Shown here in pieces: positions 60,418-64,000 of a stretch of 64,000 bases of DNA; the stretch's first letter is position 1, and each line of letters starts with the position of its first letter. Source of the stretch: Coprinus comatus. Lineage: Eukaryota; Basidiomycota; Agaricomycetes; Agaricales; Agaricaceae. A model generated the notes under the pieces. It made no database searches and was not told the origin of the DNA. It was given only the letters and a program-made list of their open reading frames with translations. The DNA lies in assembly GCA_034638255.1 (NCBI GenBank), contig JAWPGT010000029.1, forward strand, positions 1-64,000, read 5' to 3'. A program made the translations under genes and the position numbers.

Positions 60418-61144
60418 ATGTTCTATCCCACTCACAAACACTCTAAAGGTCTTCGACTCTGCATATATCTACTACCGACACTATCTCTTGTTGTCGCTGC
60501 ACCTATGGGCCTTCAATCTTCTGCGCAGATATGGAGTTCAAGATACAATAATATTCAGCGGGCAGAAGGAGCACGGTTCTTTCAACTGCACCCCCATTAT
60601 GATTCAACCAAGTGTCTGGATGTCCGCGGAAGTGTTTTTGAAAACGGTACTCCAGTGGACATGTACGTTAATCGAGCTCAATTACAGTCCACTCTCTCAA
60701 CTTATTCAACGTGTATCAAGCTATGATTGCAATGGTTCCCCTGCACAACTTTGGTCAGTTGCGCCAGGTGCCACCAAGTTGAAGGTTGCTGGACAAAACT
60801 TCTGTTTAGACTCTGGATCCAGTAAGTAGATAAGTATATGCGGGTGATTAAAGTTGTCGAGGCGGGAAATTTGTTTGCAGATCCAGTCAATGGAACAAGA
60901 ATGAAGATCTGGACCTGTTGCGATGACCTAGTACCTGCGCAGACCTGGTATTATACAAACGATAAGAGAATTGCCCTCAAAGACCAGGGTTCGTTCTTCG
61001 TTTATATGTGCATATATTCACATTGGATAAAACTAAACAGGAAAATGTCTGGACCTGACTGACGGAGAGTCGGAAAATTATAACGCTGTACAACTATGGC
61101 AATGCACGGACCAGAATACCAACCAAATATGGACGGTCTATTAG
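60418..61144 (+). CDS. secreted ricin-B-fold (beta-trefoil) lectin domain protein
   Basis: ATG 60418 starts a basic N-terminus and hydrophobic leader (LCIYLLPTLSLVVAAP). The single beta-trefoil carries the sugar-binding repeats: STKCLDVRGSVFENGTPV then YDCNGSPAQLWSV, NFCLDSGS with GTRMKIWTCCDDLVPAQTWY, and KCLDLTDGE with AVQLWQCTDQNTNQIWTV, with Q-x-W in each unit. Three short introns. It is a stand-alone lectin with no catalytic chain attached, a type used by fungi for glycan binding. The stop at 61142-61144 lies 55 bp from the convergent methyltransferase stop. Confidence 0.87.
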
Positions 61145-61199
61145 ACTTTAGGTACGGCGGAACTGTACGGTAGCAATGCTTCGGACAAAATAATATCAC

Positions 61200-62087
61200 T
61201 TATGCAGGACAACGGTGAAGTTTCCACCCATGTACTGTTGCGCGTACCGTCTCGTCACCAGAGTCCCCGGGGAACATAGGCTTCTTAATTATAAGTGCCA
61301 AGTAAATAGACGAAGTTAAAGTGAACGAACCTCATATTTTTCTTCTACAATTCGCTCCGTAATCCATCCCCTACCTCGAGCCTTCTCGAAGAACTCCATA
61401 TCGCGATGTGCCAGATGAGGCCGGTGGTGGGAGTAAAACACAGCGACAACTGCTGTGGGATCGTTCGAGATAGTTTGCTCACAGGTGGTGAGAAGTGCGT
61501 CATGTTGTGAGTGGTTGAATATCAGATCCGAAAGAATGATGACATCAAATGTACGATTTTCTTTGGGAAGAAAGTCTAGGAGAGGCTGGGTGTTTTTTCC
61601 CCAAATATAGCCATGGACGACGATTTTATCCTGTAACTTGCTGTGTATATTGACCGTTATGTTATGCTGGATATTGTCTAGGAGGGGTTTATCGGGATAA
61701 TCTGTGACGACGACTTTGGTTGCACCTGTCAGGACTGCAATTAGACTAGGGAGAGCACCTCCGGCCCCAAGTTCGAGGACGCTGCGGTTCTCGCACATCT
61801 TGGATGATTCTAGGTGAGCAGCAAAACAACGCGCGGCATTCCATCTATGCTGAATGAATATAAGACAAAAAAGTTATCAATATATCAAACTGACAAATGG
61901 TGTGCCCATAGTGGGTGATTCCCCACAAGCGTAATCTCAAGTTGTTGGGATGATGAAGTACATGTATATGTTGATGCTGTTGGGGGTGGGGTTAGAGGAC
62001 GGGTTGGTTCCTGGGTGGTAAGTCAGTAATTGGGTATGAGCAGTGTGTAGTACTGACTGGGAAGAGGGTATCAAGGTCAAAATCCAT
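61200..62087 (-). CDS. EFM7: EFM7/NNT1-type protein methyltransferase
   Basis: Class I SAM-dependent enzyme of the METTL21-like group; yeast EFM7 methylates the N-terminus and nearby Lys of elongation factor 1A. Exon 1 is MDFDLDTLFP, then EPTRPLTPPPTASTY, QLEITLVGNHPLWAHHL, WNAARCFAAHLESSK, and the SAM-binding motif I SVLELGAGGALPSLIAVLTG. Motif post-I is VVVTDYPDKPLL and the active-site region is DVIILSDLIFNHSQHDALL. After EEKYE a 49-nt intron leads to KPMFPGDSGDETVRATVHGW and the TAA at 61200. The unspliced frame would end early with EVRSL. The family-typical tail supports the spliced model. Confidence 0.85.
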
Positions 62088-62602
62088 TGTGATTGAGTGC
62101 AAGAAAATATTATACAGGTACTGATCGAGATCGGTAAATCTCATCTTATCTAGAAGCTCGGGTTTTTCCGATGTGAATTGGGTGACATCTAATCTAATCT
62201 GGTGGCTGTGAACTCGAAAAGTTGAACTTCCTGACATAGTCTAAAAGGTGAGACTAACATGCACTTGACTCGCCATAACCAATTAATTTGTTGCGTTATT
62301 TACAGCCTCACTGATAGATCCATGAATATGTGATGTACTCAGAACTTCTGATTCGTAGCTATGTTCTTTCTAAACCGGATTTCGTTCTACAACAACTCCG
62401 CACAAAACATCCTAGACGTATGGGAATATGTGAGAGTTAAACTAACAAGTCTGATATACGACAGACCTTTGTTATGAATAATTCATCCGAGACATACAAC
62501 CTCCTTTCTAGCCTAGTACATTCAGTCTGAGCCAAGTTAAGTGGCTTTGTCGTCCGAGACACGCAACCTCCTTTATATCGCTGTCTTTCGCCGCTGTGTG
62601 GG
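62088..62602. other. divergent promoter region
   Basis: Between the starts of the methyltransferase and glycosidase genes. A GAGACACGCAACCTCC-like short direct repeat occurs at about 62490-62575. Confidence 0.45.
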
Positions 62603-64000
62603 ATGTTAACCAGTTCAAGAATGTTACTAACGTCCGTCCTGATCTTGATCTTTGTGCAGACAGGGGTCCCTCAAATCTTGAGTGACGCCCAAGTTGCAAT
62701 TCTGAGTGCCCGACTCGCTGAAAGTGCACTGAAGAGGTCTCGTCTTTATCTTCTTTTTTTTGTCTACAACAACCTCACTCATTTTGCTTTAAGCTGGGAA
62801 CTTGGTACACGCGCACAAACTATTCTCGAACTCAACGCGACATCTCTTTCTGTGCATTCGGTTAATCCTCTTCCACCCAAATTGAATACTTCTGATCCTA
62901 CTTGGATCAAATGACCCGATCATTTTTTAACATACCGAGACGAGTTGTAAGCAATAGAGGAGCTGCCAATAAACACACCATAGGACCACAACCTCTCATG
63001 CCAGATGGAAGTGCTGCGGATCCGGCATCAATAGGAACGAGCGTTTTATTAGCAAATTGGACGGGTCAAGACAGAGGGAATACGAGCTTGGATTATCATG
63101 GTGCTGCAAAGGATCAATTGGATTACTTGCTTTATCGAGTACCGAAAACCGCGGATGGCGCAATTTCACATCGAGTTTCGGAAGTTCAGCTCTGGTGATT
63201 ATACCACTTTCTATCTCTTAATGAGTTCGTGTTCGTTTGGATTAAATCAAAACTCCTTTAGGAATGATTTTGTGTATATGTACCGCCGTTCCTTGCGTAT
63301 TATGGTGTACTCTCAGGAAACCAGACTTTGGTGATGGAGGCATATAATCAGATCAAGCTGTATCGTAACCATCTACGTGATTCACGTACAGGAATGTGGA
63401 AACACGTCGTTTTGGGATCGTATGGAAACGATTATGGTTATTGGACTACAGGTACGTTTCCTTGGATTTACACAACACTACTGTCTCTGACGAAATATTT
63501 CCAAGGAAATGGCTGGGCAGCAGCAGGAATGTTACGAGTTTTAAGTACCATACGAAACTCGCAGTACGAAAATTCCATGAGATCACAACAAAACGATTTG
63601 GCAAAATGGGTGAAGGAAATCCATGACGGAATTTTTCCTCACCTTGTTTGTCTTTTTACTTTTCCTTCCAAGTACATTGTTCTAATTGATAAATTATTGT
63701 ATTAGGACACATCGGTCTATATGTGGCCAAACTATGCTAACAGACGAGCTTCGGATTCAGGAAATTTTTATGACGCATCTGGAACAGCTTTATTGGCTAG
63801 CACTGTGTTTAGGGGTGCGATCATGCTAAATCAATATAAGCATGTTCCAGCTGCAGAGAAAATTAGGCAAACGTTGTTCTCACTTTCTTCAACTTCGAAA
63901 TCTACTAGCAATACCACCTTCGATAATTATAAACATTTTACTACTGAAGGATGGCTTCAACCTGTCGTAAATCCTTGGTCCTATGGATCTCAAGGTTCTG
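62603..64000 (+). CDS. secreted six-hairpin glycosidase (GH105-like), partial, with probable frameshift
   Basis: Signal peptide from ATG 62603: SRMLLTSVLILIFVQTGVP. Later exons give DPASIGTSVLLANWTGQDRG, GAAKDQLDYLLYRVPKT, GAISHRVSEVQLWNDFVYM and, across an intron, GNDYGYWTTG joined to NGWAAAGMLRVLSTI. These resemble the alpha6/alpha6-barrel unsaturated glucuronyl or rhamnogalacturonyl hydrolases. At about 63280 the expected YM-V-PPFLAYYGVLSGNQ requires one more base: the DNA reads TATATGTACCGCCG, so the frame breaks by one nucleotide. No GT-AG intron I tried repairs it. The gene continues past base 64000 with the frame DTSVYMWPNYANRRASDSG and TEGWLQPVVNPWSYGS. It may be a pseudogene or contain a sequencing error. 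Confidence 0.72.

Noticed and set aside
61316..61340. Early stop of the methyltransferase frame (EVRSL end)
   Set aside because: A 49-nt intron leads to the family-typical C-terminus ending at 61200.

Overview
The window is the left end of a chromosome from a filamentous basidiomycete, most likely an Agaricomycete. The evidence is telomeric C-rich repeats at base 1, intron-dense genes with introns of about 45-70 nt, two class I hydrophobins, a mushroom-type BTB-domain protein and several plant-cell-wall enzymes. Exon models below were worked out by hand from GT/AG sites and reading-frame continuity. Those given with exon coordinates close in frame; the others give outer limits only.

Bases 1-2418 are telomeric. 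A short array of CCCCC(C)TAA units is followed directly by a 5'-truncated Penelope-like retroelement (reverse transcriptase without endonuclease, 50-1384). Its structured 3' region ends in a hammerhead ribozyme (about 2282-2337) and then abuts an internal telomeric tract (2397-2418). A retroelement between telomeric repeats on both sides, pointing toward the centromere, is what is expected of a telomere-attaching, endonuclease-deficient Penelope element. This is the most interesting system in the window.

Bases 3206-19000 hold a divergent pair (MAD1 spindle checkpoint protein and a DUF262 protein, 34 bp between start codons), a secreted orphan protein, a secreted aldonolactone-oxidase-type flavoprotein, an ATP-grasp enzyme, a probable BTG/Tob-domain protein and a sugar transporter. 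Bases 19377-31600 are a run of minus-strand genes: GH51 arabinofuranosidase, a coiled-coil protein, dihydroxyacetone kinase and a full-size ABCB transporter. A decayed fragment of a second ABC gene and a degenerate tRNA-Glu lie beyond it.

Bases 33390-45500 hold an aldo-keto reductase, a BTB protein, a small Cys-containing protein, a tandem hydrophobin duplication that includes the promoters, a GH16 glucanase, a hAT-type MITE with a perfect 8-bp target duplication, and a single-pass membrane protein. Bases 45599-64000 hold a mitochondrial TypA/BipA GTPase, a STN1 telomere-capping protein, a Dal5-like transporter, two tandem multi-pass membrane proteins, tRNA-Tyr with an intron, a ricin-B-fold lectin, an EFM7-type methyltransferase, and a six-hairpin glycosidase that runs off the end and carries an apparent one-base deletion.

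Functional themes are chromosome ends (telomeric retroelement, STN1), carbohydrate uptake and wall degradation (sugar transporter, GH51, GH16, six-hairpin glycosidase, lectin, DAK) and the cell surface (hydrophobins, membrane proteins). No CRISPR, operon or phage structure is present or expected.
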